A stretch of DNA of 10,585 nucleotides, taken from contig JADLDF010000487.1 of the NCBI GenBank assembly GCA_020846815.1, forward strand, positions 1 through 10,585. Direction: 5' to 3'. This DNA is from Gammaproteobacteria bacterium (GTDB lineage: Bacteria; Pseudomonadota; Gammaproteobacteria; Steroidobacterales; Steroidobacteraceae). A program made the translations under genes and the position numbers. How positions within the stretch are numbered: position 1 is the first letter of the stretch; the number at the start of each line of letters is the position of its first letter. A model generated the notes under the pieces. That model did no database searches. It worked only from the letters and a program-made list of their open reading frames with translations, and was not told where the DNA came from. Shown in pieces: positions 1-8,633 of this stretch.

Positions 1-1083
1 GACGAGATAGGTCTTCACGGCGTCGGCGCGACGCTGCGAGAGACGCTCGTTCGAGCTGGCGCTGCCGACGTCGTCGGTGTGGCCCTCGAGCACGCCGGCG
101 ACGCGCGGCACCTCGGTCATGAACTTCACGACCTGGTCGAGGTCCGCATACGACTCGGGCTTGAGCACGGCCGAGTTGGTGTCGAAGAACACTTCGAGAC
201 GTGCGGTCAGGCTGCAGCCGTATTCGTCGACCTTGCTGCCGGCCGGCGTGTCGGGGCAGCGGTCCTTGCCGTCGACCACACCGTCGGCGTCGCTGTCGAG
301 CTCGCAGCCGCGCGCATCGACACGGGTGCCGGCCGGCGTGCCCGGGCAGGCGTCCGAGGAGTCGACCACGCCGTCGCCGTCACTGTCGGCCGGCGGCGGG
401 GGCGGGGGCGGAGGCGGGGGCTGCGGTGCGACGGCAGCCGCGACCGGCGCGGCCGCTGCCGGCTTGCCGAATTTGTAGCCGACGTGGATGCCGTAGACGA
501 ACGGATCCACCTCGACCGTGCCGAGATTCGTGGTGCCGAGCCGCGCGTCGGCGTCGATGTCGATGTAGCGCGCGGAGAGGTTCAGGAACCACTTGTCGTT
601 CAGGCCGAAGTCGACGCCGAGCTGCGCCGCCGGGCCGATCGAGTTCTCGACCTCGAGCGCGTTGGGACGCTCGCTGGTGATCAGCGTGTAGTTCAGGCCG
701 ATGCCGGCATAGGGCCGCACGCGTCCGTCCGGATTGAAGTGGTATTGCAGGCTAAGCGTGGGCGGCAGATGCCGCACGCGGCCGAGGCCGCTGGTCCCCG
801 TCGGCGACTTCACGAACAGGCCGTGGTCCCAGATCGTCGAGGCCAGCAGTTCCACACCCCAGCGGTTGCGGAACATGTAGGTGATGTCGAAGGTCGGCTG
901 GATGTCTTCGTCGATCTGCAGCGTCGTCGATGGTCCGAGCGTGAGGTTGTCGGATTTCGGATCGACGACGCTGGCGCCGACGCGCACCAGCACATCGCCC
1001 TGCTCGGCGAGGGCCGCAGTGCCGAGCACCGTGGACAGGGCGACGAACGCGGCCGTCGCCGTCGAAGACTTGATCCTGAGCAT
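1..1083 (-). CDS. OmpW-type barrel fused to TSP3 repeats and OmpA C-terminal domain (3' end cut by window edge)
   Basis: This reading frame is open for 361 codons from ATG at 1083 to the window edge, so the C-terminus is missing. Residues 1-26 look like a Sec signal peptide with cleavage after the ALA at 24-26. Residues 27-206 match the OmpW outer-membrane eight-stranded barrel: WGVELLA at 75-81, LPPTLSLQYHFNPD at 106-119, VRPYAGIGLNYT at 122-133, NDKWFLN at 162-168 and a final VGYKF at 201-205. An Ala-rich stretch and ten prolines (222-231) follow. Next come two thrombospondin type 3 calcium-binding repeats (DSDGDGVVD at 233-241, DSDADGVVD at 263-271), each with two cysteines. An OmpA-type peptidoglycan-binding domain starts near 295, with GHTDDVG at 334-340 and LSQRRA at 348-353 holding the expected Asp and Arg. 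The protein should anchor the outer membrane to peptidoglycan; any transport role of the barrel is inference. The start is supported by GGGAG (1091-1095) seven bases upstream. Confidence 0.9.
   Translation of the reverse strand, partial: MLRIKSSTATAAFVALSTVLGTAALAEQGDVLVRVGASVVDPKSDNLTLGPSTTLQIDEDIQPTFDITYMFRNRWGVELLASTIWDHGLFVKSPTGTSGLGRVRHLPPTLSLQYHFNPDGRVRPYAGIGLNYTLITSERPNALEVENSIGPAAQLGVDFGLNDKWFLNLSARYIDIDADARLGTTNLGTVEVDPFVYGIHVGYKFGKPAAAAPVAAAVAPQPPPPPPPPPPADSDGDGVVDSSDACPGTPAGTRVDARGCELDSDADGVVDGKDRCPDTPAGSKVDEYGCSLTARLEVFFDTNSAVLKPESYADLDQVVKFMTEVPRVAGVLEGHTDDVGSASSNERLSQRRADAVKTYLV
391..420 (-). repeat. Polyproline tract (10 Pro codons), G-rich on the plus strand
   Basis: Ten consecutive proline codons (mixed CCC, CCG and CCT) link the OmpW-type barrel to the TSP3/OmpA part of the outer-membrane protein. 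The plus strand, which is the template for this gene, carries three runs of five G plus paired GG runs, so a G-quadruplex is possible. Its role is most likely a stiff periplasmic spacer in the protein. Confidence 0.7.
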
Positions 1084-1090
1084 CAGCGAA

Positions 1091-1095
1091 CTCCC
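1091..1095 (-). promoter_or_regulatory. Ribosome binding site of the outer-membrane protein gene
   Basis: GGGAG lies seven bases before the ATG at 1083 and fixes that start. It is one of the clearest Shine-Dalgarno sequences in the window. It supports independent translation of this gene, which is separated by 187 nt from the thioesterase gene upstream. The spacer has an AT-richer patch at about 1156-1205, but I could not find a convincing -35/-10 pair in it. Confidence 0.6.
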
Positions 1096-1270
1096 GAAAA
1101 GTATCGTGGTTGGCGTTGCGGGCCGGCCGTTGTGGCGCCGAAGCCGCAGCTTGCACGGGAATTTTGCCAGCGGAAGTCCCCGGAAACCATACGCTTTTTC
1201 CGCAGTGACTTGCGGGTTGCCGCCGCAGTGTTGCGTCGTCGTTCGCCGACAGCGCGGCGTGGGTCGAAGC

Positions 1271-1720
1271 TCAGCCCGGCGCCGTCGGCCGATAGGCCGC
1301 AGCGAATTCCGGTGGCATGCGCGTCGCGCGGCCGATGCTGAGATTCATGCAGACATAATCGAGGCGGGCACGCAGCAGGGTCTCGCCGTCGCCCGTACGG
1401 CGTACCTGGAAGCGACGCGAGCAGCGCAGGCGCTGGTCGCCCGCGACGATCCAGGTGGCGATGGCGACGTCGTCGCCTTCGAGCGCGCCGCGCAGGTAAT
1501 CGAGCTCGGCGTGGTGCACGACCATGCCGCGATCGAGTTCGAGGCAGAGCTGCGCCGGCACGCCCAGCGCCGTGGAATGCGACCAGGCCGCGAGATCGAG
1601 CCACTGCAGATAGACGGCATTGTTGACGTGGCGGTAGGCGTCGATCGCCTCGGCGCCGACGCGCAGCCGGTGCACGTGGGGCGAGGCGAAGTCCCAGCCG
1701 GCCGTCGCTTCGAGGCTCAT
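1271..1720 (-). CDS. Acyl-CoA thioesterase, hotdog fold (4HBT / YbgC-FadM-like)
   Basis: The 149-residue protein has the size and pattern of single-domain hotdog thioesterases. The hallmark lies at residues 27-41: an Asp, then the block RHVNNAVYLQWLD, which is the active-site loop and start of the central helix in the 4-hydroxybenzoyl-CoA thioesterase/YbgC/FadM group. A hydrophobic strand region around 83-92 (DDVAIATWIV) and paired basic strands follow. The C-terminal segment ending RMPPEF is typical of this subgroup. It would hydrolyse acyl-CoA thioesters in the cytoplasm; the true substrate cannot be read from sequence. The gene starts 30 nt after the purD stop with no clear Shine-Dalgarno sequence, so it may be read with purD by reinitiation. 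The 4HBT family call is firm; the subfamily is not. Confidence 0.85.
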   Translation of the reverse strand: MSLEATAGWDFASPHVHRLRVGAEAIDAYRHVNNAVYLQWLDLAAWSHSTALGVPAQLCLELDRGMVVHHAELDYLRGALEGDDVAIATWIVAGDQRLRCSRRFQVRRTGDGETLLRARLDYVCMNLSIGRATRMPPEFAAAYRPTAPG

Positions 1721-1750
1721 CCGCGTACGCCGCGCCGCGGGCCGCGCGTC

Positions 1751-3055
1751 TCAGCCGCGTCCGCGTTCATGCTCGCGTTCGCGGGCGATGGCACGGTGGC
1801 CGATGTCGCGCCGGAACTGCAGGCCTCGCCAGTGGATCGCATCGACCAGCGCGTAGGCCTCGCGCTGCGCCGCGCCGACGCTGTCGCCTAGACCGACGGC
1901 GCAGAGCACGCGGCCGCCGTGGGTCAGCACTTCGCCTTCCGGCCCGATCGCGGTGCCCGCGTGGAACACCTTGCCGGGCAGCGCGGCGGCGCGCTCCAGG
2001 CCTTCGATGACGTCGCCCTTGCGCACCGCATCGGGATAGCCGCCCGCGGCCATGACGACGCCGAGGGCGGCGCGTGGGTCCCAGTCCATCGCCACCTGGT
2101 CGAGGCGGCGATCGAGCGCGGCTTCGCAGAGCTCCGTGAGGTCGGAGCGCAGGCGGCACATGATCGGCTGCGTCTCGGGATCGCCGAAGCGGCAGTTGAA
2201 CTCCAGCACGTTCGGCGTGCCGTCGGGCGCGATCATGATGCCGGCATACAGAAAGCCCGTGTACGGCATGCCGTCGGCGGCGAGACCGCGGATGGTCGGG
2301 TGGATGACCTCGCGCATGATGCGCTCGTGCAGCGCCGGCGTGACGACCGGCGCCGGCGAGTAGGCGCCCATGCCGCCGGTGTTCGGGCCCGCGTCGCCGT
2401 CGTCGCGGCGCTTGTGGTCCTGCGAGGTCGCGAACGGCAGCACGTGCTCGCCGTCGGCCATGACGATGAAGCTCGCCTCCTCGCCGGGCAGGAACTCCTC
2501 GATGACGACCTCGGCGCCGGCCGCGCCGAACTGGCCATCGAACATCGCGCGCGCCGCGGCGATCGCCTCGTCGGCAGTCGCTGCGATGATGACGCCCTTG
2601 CCGGCGGCGAGGCCGCTGGCCTTGACCACGATCGGTGTGCGCTGGCGACGGACGTAATCCGCATCGAAGCTCTGCTGCGTGAAGGTGGCGTAGCTCGCGG
2701 TCGGGATGCCGTGGCGGCGCAGGAACTCCTTGGTGAAGGCCTTGGAGCCCTCGAGCTGCGCGGGTGCGCGCCGCGGACCGAAGCAGCGCAGGCCCGCGGC
2801 CTCGAAAGCATCGACGACGCCGATGACCAGCGGCGCCTCGGGTCCGATGATCGTGAGGTCCACGCGCTCGCTCTGCGCCAGCGCGACCAGGCCCGGCACG
2901 TCGTCGGCCTGCACCGCGAGGTTGCGCATGCGCGGCTCGCGCGCGGTGCCGGCGTTGCCGGGTGCGACCAGGACTTCGGTGATGCGCGGCGACTGGGCGC
3001 ACTTCCAGGCGAGGGCATGCTCGCGGCCACCGCCGCCGACGATCAGGACCTTCAT
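1751..3055 (-). CDS. purD: Phosphoribosylamine--glycine ligase (GAR synthetase)
   Basis: PurD joins glycine to 5-phosphoribosylamine using ATP, the second step of de novo purine synthesis, in the cytoplasm. The 434 residues match the usual length of about 425-435. The N-terminal domain opens with [18 protein letters not shown] (1-18), the family's glycine-rich start, and continues with PGNAGTA (32-38) and IIGPEAPLV (69-77). The ATP-grasp part shows [14 protein letters not shown] (145-158), the acidic [11 protein letters not shown] (186-196), and the GARS signature RFGDPETQ (289-296) with the metal-binding Glu and Asn just before it (LEFNCRF). The C-terminal domain is complete. The start at 3055 matches the family N-terminus; the ribosome binding site is weak. 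It follows purH by 78 nt, an order shared with Pseudomonas. The last ten or so residues are a short Arg/Glu/Gly tail ([10 protein letters not shown]) beyond the domain. Confidence 0.97.
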   Translation of the reverse strand: MKVLIVGGGGREHALAWKCAQSPRITEVLVAPGNAGTAREPRMRNLAVQADDVPGLVALAQSERVDLTIIGPEAPLVIGVVDAFEAAGLRCFGPRRAPAQLEGSKAFTKEFLRRHGIPTASYATFTQQSFDADYVRRQRTPIVVKASGLAAGKGVIIAATADEAIAAARAMFDGQFGAAGAEVVIEEFLPGEEASFIVMADGEHVLPFATSQDHKRRDDGDAGPNTGGMGAYSPAPVVTPALHERIMREVIHPTIRGLAADGMPYTGFLYAGIMIAPDGTPNVLEFNCRFGDPETQPIMCRLRSDLTELCEAALDRRLDQVAMDWDPRAALGVVMAAGGYPDAVRKGDVIEGLERAAALPGKVFHAGTAIGPEGEVLTHGGRVLCAVGLGDSVGAAQREAYALVDAIHWRGLQFRRDIGHRAIAREREHERGRG

Positions 3056-3075
3056 GGGCTATGTCTCTTCAGGAG

Positions 3076-3120
3076 AGCCGGCGGGCGACGGCCCGGCTGC
3101 CGGCGGAAACGATGCGCCGG
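3076..3120. other. Two GC-rich inverted repeats in the purH-purD spacer
   Basis: The 78-nt spacer holds AGCCGG (3076-3081) pairing with CCGGCT (3093-3098), and CCGGCG (3100-3105) pairing with CGCCGG (3115-3120) across a nine-base loop. In the purHD transcript both could form stem-loops just ahead of the purD start. There is no U-run after either stem, so they are not simple intrinsic terminators. In a sequence this GC-rich, short stems also arise by chance. A role in tuning purD translation or RNA stability is speculative. Confidence 0.35.
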
Positions 3121-3133
3121 AACGCATGGCCGC

Positions 3134-4720
<1,587 letters not shown>

Positions 4721-4725
4721 GATGG

Positions 4726-4730
4726 CCTCA
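4726..4730 (-). promoter_or_regulatory. purH ribosome binding site overlapping the fis stop codon
   Basis: The bases TGAGG contain both the TGA stop of fis (4730-4728) and the GAGG Shine-Dalgarno core of purH, five bases before the purH ATG at 4720. A ribosome ending on fis therefore uncovers or occupies the purH initiation site, which predicts coupled translation of the two genes. Confidence 0.6.
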
Positions 4731-5168
4731 GGATGCGAGACCGAACTCGCGCAGCTTCTTGCGCAGCGTGCCCCGGTTGATGCCGAGCATGGTCGCGGCG
4801 CGGCTCTGGTTGCCGTCGCAGTGATCGAGCACGGCGCGGAACAGCGGCTCCTCCACCTCGCGGATCACGAGGTCGTAGAGGTGCGCCGGGCGATGGCCAT
4901 CGAGGTTGGCGAAATAATCGGTGAGCGCGCGCTGCGCGTGGTCGCGCAGCGGCAGCGGCAACTGCGTGCTCAGGGATCCGGGTGCGGCCGCGTCACCGCA
5001 GGCTGGCGCAGCGGCGGCCTCGGTGCGCGCCAGCGCAGCGCCGGCGGCGCGGCCGGGGACATCGCTGCGGGAAGCGGCCGCGAGGGGCGAGGCCATGCGC
5101 ATCGACACCGAGCGCCCGGTCGCGCGTTCGGCGCGCCGGGCGGTTCCGAAATTCTTCTTCGCCGGCAT
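4728..5168 (-). CDS. fis: Nucleoid protein and transcription factor Fis, with N-terminal extension
   Basis: Fis is a dimeric DNA-bending protein that activates rRNA and other growth-linked promoters. From the ATG at 5168 the protein has 146 residues against about 98-107 in E. coli and Pseudomonas. The family core is residues 70-146: [17 protein letters not shown] matches the first core helix, and the C-terminal helix-turn-helix is [19 protein letters not shown] (120-138), nearly identical to E. coli. Residues 1-69 are extra: a basic start ([19 protein letters not shown]) followed by an Ala-rich, probably disordered stretch. The frame stays open to a GTG at 5213, directly after the dusB stop. 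I prefer ATG 5168 because a GGGGA sits about eight bases upstream and the GTG has no Shine-Dalgarno. ATGs at 5102 and 5096 are alternatives. It lies 45 nt after dusB, the classical dusB-fis pairing. Confidence 0.9.
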   Translation of the reverse strand: MPAKKNFGTARRAERATGRSVSMRMASPLAAASRSDVPGRAAGAALARTEAAAAPACGDAAAPGSLSTQLPLPLRDHAQRALTDYFANLDGHRPAHLYDLVIREVEEPLFRAVLDHCDGNQSRAATMLGINRGTLRKKLREFGLAS

Positions 5169-5213
5169 GGCACAGGTCCCCGTTCGTCGGGTTGCTGCGT
5201 CCCTGCCGAACAC

Positions 5214-6284
5214 TCAGGCAGCCGCGCCGACCCAACCCTGCAACAGTTCTCGCGTGCACGCAAACTGCGCCGACGTGGAATCCGCTGCCATCATCAACCT
5301 GCGCGCCTCGCGCGCTTCGTCGCACGTTTCACCGCGCGACTTCTGGTCACGCGTTTCATCGCGCGCCTTTTGGTCGCGCGCTCCATCGCGCGCTTTTTGG
5401 TTGAGCAGCCCGCTATACCAGCCGAGGTGTTTGCGTGCAATCCGGAGCCCGGAGTCTTCGCCATGGAAAGCGTAGATGGACTCGAGATGCGCGAGGACTA
5501 TATCACGCAGCTCGGTCCGCGACAGCGGTGCGGGCGACCTGCCTTCGGTCAGCAAAGCGTTGACATCGCGGAAGATCCACGGTGCGCCGTGCGCGGCGCG
5601 ACCGATCATCGCGCCGTCGGCGCGAGTGAAATCAAGGACCTCGCGCGCCTTTCGCGACGAGTCCACGTCGCCGTTGGCGATCACTGGAATTCGTACCGCG
5701 GATTTGACGTCGCGGATCGTGTCGTATTCGGCCACACCTTCGTAGAAATCCATGCGCGTGCGGCCGTGCAGCGCGATCGCCGCGATGCCGCTCGCCTCGG
5801 CGATGCGCGCGATGCGCACCGCGTTCCTGCTGTCGCGATCCCAGCCCGTGCGCGTCTTCAGCGTGACCGGCACCCCGGCCGGTGCGACCGCCGCGACCAC
5901 GGCCTCGAGCAGGCGCGCCACCAACGGCTCATCCTGCAGCAGCGCCGAGCCGCAGAGACGGTTGCAGACTTTCTTTGCCGGGCAGCCCATGTTGATGTCG
6001 ATGATCTGTGCGCCGAGGTCGACGTTGCGGCGCGCGGCATCGGCCAGCGCGTCCGGCTCCGCGCCCGCGAGCTGCACCACGCGTGGTTCGGGCTCGCCCT
6101 CGTGGTTCATGCGCTGGCGCGACTTGCGCGAGTTCCACAGGCGCACGTCGGAAGTGATCATCTCCGAGGCCGCGAGTCCGGCGCCGAGACGGCGCGCGAG
6201 CACGCGGAATGGGCGATCGGTGACTCCGGCCATCGGTGCGAGCACCGCCGGTGCGCGGATCTCCCATCGGCCGATGTGGAACAT
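5214..6284 (-). CDS. dusB: tRNA-dihydrouridine synthase DusB
   Basis: DusB is an FMN enzyme that reduces specific uridines in the tRNA D-loop to dihydrouridine using NADPH. At 356 residues it is longer than E. coli DusB (about 321). The TIM-barrel domain shows APAVLAPMAGVTDRPFR (11-27), the catalytic cysteine C101 in INMGCPAKKV (97-106), the FMN-site Lys in LKTRTGW (142-148), LHGRTR (172-177), NGDV (204-207) and GAMIGRAA (224-231). The C-terminal helical RNA-binding domain starts near 245, with RKHLGWY at 284-290. Directly after it, residues 295-321 are three copies of a charged nine-residue unit (see the 27-bp repeat), replacing the usual family sequence at that point. The remaining tail is short. 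The start gives the normal family N-terminus; GGAG lies 12 bases upstream, rather far. It sits 39 nt after the DUF3426 gene and just before fis. Confidence 0.95.
   Translation of the reverse strand: MFHIGRWEIRAPAVLAPMAGVTDRPFRVLARRLGAGLAASEMITSDVRLWNSRKSRQRMNHEGEPEPRVVQLAGAEPDALADAARRNVDLGAQIIDINMGCPAKKVCNRLCGSALLQDEPLVARLLEAVVAAVAPAGVPVTLKTRTGWDRDSRNAVRIARIAEASGIAAIALHGRTRMDFYEGVAEYDTIRDVKSAVRIPVIANGDVDSSRKAREVLDFTRADGAMIGRAAHGAPWIFRDVNALLTEGRSPAPLSRTELRDIVLAHLESIYAFHGEDSGLRIARKHLGWYSGLLNQKARDGARDQKARDETRDQKSRGETCDEAREARRLMMAADSTSAQFACTRELLQGWVGAAA
5322..5402 (-). repeat. Three in-frame tandem copies of a 27-bp unit inside dusB
   Basis: Copies lie at 5376-5402, 5349-5375 and 5322-5348, with no gap and only a few mismatches between neighbours. 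They encode NQKARDGAR, DQKARDETR and DQKSRGETC; a degenerate fourth unit (DEAREARRL) seems to follow. Because the period is a multiple of three the reading frame is kept. The unit is highly charged and probably helical, extending the C-terminal tRNA-binding domain of DusB. The high copy identity suggests a fairly recent duplication by replication slippage. Confidence 0.9.
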
Positions 6285-6323
6285 GATGACGCAGGACTCC
6301 GGGCGAGCGCGGTGCGGTGGGCG

Positions 6324-8633
6324 TCAGCTTGCCGCGCCGGCCGCATCGCTCGCACAGGCGATCGAGGCGTCGGCCCGGCGCAGACAGACATCAAGCTCGA
6401 AGCCGACGGCTTCGCCACCCGGATCGAGCAGCGACACCTCGGCATCGATGCGCTGACCCGGAGCGAGCATCGGCGCCGGCGCGATGGCCGCGGCGCCGCC
6501 GTATTCGCGCGGCGTGAGGTCGCGCGTCGCGACCCGGTTGCCGAAGCGGTCCTGCAGGGTCACGCGCAGCAGCGGCGCCGGCTGCGCGCGTCCGGCGCCG
6601 TTACGGATGCTGGCGCGCACGGTCAACGTGCCGGAGGCGACCGCTTCGGCGACCACGCCCTGCTGGCGCAGCTCGTAACGGCCGAGCTCCCAGCGCGGCT
6701 GCAGCGGCCGGCCGAGTGCCGCGTACAGCCGCGTCAACGGCTCCTGCAGCGACGGCACGCCGGCGAGCTCCTCACGGTAGAGGTGCGCGAGCTGCACGGT
6801 GAGCGCGAGACCGAGCAGCACGGTCGCCGCCCACATCCAGCGCGGCGTCGCAGCCGTGCGGGACCTGCCTCCCGCGGCGAGGTCCGCGACGACGGCGTCC
6901 GCGGCGCTCACCGGCACGTCGCGCGGCGTCAGATCGGCGTCGAGTCCCAGCGCCGCAGCGAAGGCTCCCGGACGTGCGTCCTCGCTGGCGGATGGAGTGC
7001 GCAGCGGCGCCGTGTTCTGCTCGTCTGCGGCCACGGGCATCGGCTCGTCGCCGGCCGGTTGCCGCGGCGTCGAGGGCGTGGTCGGCGTGGCGCGCGGGAG
7101 CGTGGACCGGGGCGCCGGCTCGTCAGCGGCCGGTTGCCGCGGCGTCGAGGGCGTGGTCGGTCTGCCGGGCAGGAGAGGGGACCGCGGTGCCGGTTCGGCG
7201 CCGGCCGATACCTGCGGCGTCGAGGACGCGGCCGGCGCGACGGGCAGGGGGGTGGACTGGGGTGGAGCCGGCTCGAGCTCGAGCCAGCGCAGCGCCAAGC
7301 CGCTCGGCATCGCGGCACGGCGCTCGGCGGCTTCGCGGCGCGCGCCGACCGAGTCCGGGTCGTCGTCCGACACCTGCGAGAGCCGCGGCAGGGAGCGGTC
7401 GCCGGCGTATTCGGCGGTCGCGGCCGGGTCGTCCGCGGCGGCGCGTGACCACGACGCCGGCGCCTCGCTCGGCAGCACCGTGATCTCGGATGATTCGTCG
7501 ACGGCGATGCGGATCGACGCGAGCTCGGGCGGCTCGTCGCGCTGCGCCCGGGCGACGAGCGCGGCGAGCTCCGCGGCCATCATGGTGTCGATCGTCCAGT
7601 CACGCCCGGCGGGCTGTGCGGGAGCCGGCTCGCCCCCGGCACCGTCCCGCGAGGCCTCGCCATCCACTGCGGCGACGGCGTCCAGCGATCCTTCGGCGGG
7701 CAGGCGCAGGCTGTCGGTCGCCGGCTCGAGCGCTGCATCGGGCGGCGGTTGGTCGGCTGCGGCCGTGCCGGCTTCGGGCTCGGGTGCTTCGGGTTCGCGC
7801 CGGAAGGTATCGGTGATCTCCGCGAGTCCGGCTGCGGGTGTCCCTGCGGCTGCGGATGTCGTTGCCGCTGTGGATGTTGCTGCGGCTGCAGTGGTTCGTG
7901 GTGCAGCCGCTGCGGCCGCATCGCCTGCATCGTCCGCAGACGCCGACGTGGATGCCGGCTGCGGCGGGGTCCGCCCCGACTCCGACTCCGACTCCAACGC
8001 CGACACTGGCACTGGCATCGGTACCGTCGCCAGTCCCGCCGGGCCACCGGTCGCCGTCGCCGGTGCCGGAATCGCAACCTCCGGAATCGCCGTCGCCCGT
8101 GCCGGAACCGCTGCCTCCGGCGTCGCCGTCACAGCCTCCGGCGCCACCGCTGCGGCAGCGGCGGAATCGGGCAGTGCGTCCTCCGGCCAGTCGTCGGCGC
8201 CGTGGGTATCGTCGAAACGGGGCTCGTCGTCGCGCGGCGGCGCGCGGAACAATCCACTGCCTGTGCCGAAGCCTGCCGCACCGCCCGCAGTGGTGGCCGG
8301 GTCGCGCAGCGATCGGGCGTCGAGGACCGTGGTCGATTCCACGCCGGAGGCCGGCGACGAACGTCGATCACGCGCGTCCGGCTCCGTGCCGGGTGCATGC
8401 GCATCGCCACCCGGCTGCGCCGGGGCACGCGGTGCTGCGGTCGGGCGCGGCGCCGCCACCGGGCCATCGGGCTCGTACAGCGAGGCCAGTGCGTTGAACA
8501 CCGCCGCGCAGCGCCCACAGCGCACCTGGCCCTGTGCGACCCGCAGGTCCGTGGCGGTGACGGCCAGCGGCAGCTGGCATTGCGGGCAGATGGTGATCAA
8601 GCGCGGCGACTCGCAGGTCCTCGTCCCGACCAT
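6324..8633 (-). CDS. MJ0042-type zinc-ribbon, DUF3426 membrane protein with very long linker
   Basis: The 769-residue protein has four parts. Residues 12-52 form an MJ0042 zinc ribbon, with C16-P-Q-C19 and C39-G-R-C42 as likely metal ligands. Residues of about 55-595 are an Ala/Pro/Glu/Ser-rich linker with low complexity and 25-residue repeats at about 452-527. One membrane helix lies at about 599-619 (WMWAATVLLGLALTVQLAHLY). The rest (620-769) is the DUF3426 domain, probably periplasmic, with the family's tyrosine/leucine pattern and a VRASIRNG strand. Function is unknown; the family sits between prmA and dusB in Pseudomonas too, where the protein is much shorter. The ATG at 8633 lies inside the 3' end of prmA and has no good Shine-Dalgarno; a TTG at 8600, overlapping the prmA stop by three bases, would start two residues before the ITICPQC ribbon and is a serious alternative. 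It might sense metal or link a cytoplasmic ribbon to the envelope, but that is speculation. Confidence 0.85.
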   Translation of the reverse strand: MVGTRTCESPRLITICPQCQLPLAVTATDLRVAQGQVRCGRCAAVFNALASLYEPDGPVAAPRPTAAPRAPAQPGGDAHAPGTEPDARDRRSSPASGVESTTVLDARSLRDPATTAGGAAGFGTGSGLFRAPPRDDEPRFDDTHGADDWPEDALPDSAAAAAVAPEAVTATPEAAVPARATAIPEVAIPAPATATGGPAGLATVPMPVPVSALESESESGRTPPQPASTSASADDAGDAAAAAAPRTTAAAATSTAATTSAAAGTPAAGLAEITDTFRREPEAPEPEAGTAAADQPPPDAALEPATDSLRLPAEGSLDAVAAVDGEASRDGAGGEPAPAQPAGRDWTIDTMMAAELAALVARAQRDEPPELASIRIAVDESSEITVLPSEAPASWSRAAADDPAATAEYAGDRSLPRLSQVSDDDPDSVGARREAAERRAAMPSGLALRWLELEPAPPQSTPLPVAPAASSTPQVSAGAEPAPRSPLLPGRPTTPSTPRQPAADEPAPRSTLPRATPTTPSTPRQPAGDEPMPVAADEQNTAPLRTPSASEDARPGAFAAALGLDADLTPRDVPVSAADAVVADLAAGGRSRTAATPRWMWAATVLLGLALTVQLAHLYREELAGVPSLQEPLTRLYAALGRPLQPRWELGRYELRQQGVVAEAVASGTLTVRASIRNGAGRAQPAPLLRVTLQDRFGNRVATRDLTPREYGGAAAIAPAPMLAPGQRIDAEVSLLDPGGEAVGFELDVCLRRADASIACASDAAGAAS
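7054..7278 (-). repeat. Three tandem copies of a 75-bp unit inside the DUF3426 gene
   Basis: Copies lie at 7054-7128, 7129-7203 and 7204-7278. The first two are close copies; the third is more diverged. They encode 25-residue units beginning EPAPRS or EPAPPQ and containing TPSTPRQPA (the third has SSTPQVSA). The period keeps the reading frame. The repeats lie in the linker between the zinc ribbon and the membrane helix and look like Pro/Thr-rich spacer units that can be gained or lost without harming the flanking domains. Confidence 0.9.

Noticed and set aside
1195..1215. Hairpin CCGCA...TGCGG beside a T-run, as a terminator after the thioesterase gene
   Set aside because: For minus-strand transcripts the run after the stem reads as A, not U, and on the plus strand the T-run comes before the stem. 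It does not fit an intrinsic terminator in either direction, and the stem is only 5 bp.
79..1341. 420-codon open frame on the plus strand
   Set aside because: It lies opposite the outer-membrane protein gene, which has a signal peptide, family motifs and a ribosome binding site. The antisense frame has none.
5257..5271. Bases resembling half of a PurR operator (CACGCAAACTGCG) upstream of purHD
   Set aside because: It lies inside dusB coding sequence, more than 500 nt from purH, with only one half-site matching, and PurR control is not established for this lineage.
5322..5402. Possible CRISPR-like repeat
   Set aside because: The 27-bp units are directly adjacent with no spacers and lie in frame inside dusB, so this is a coding tandem repeat.
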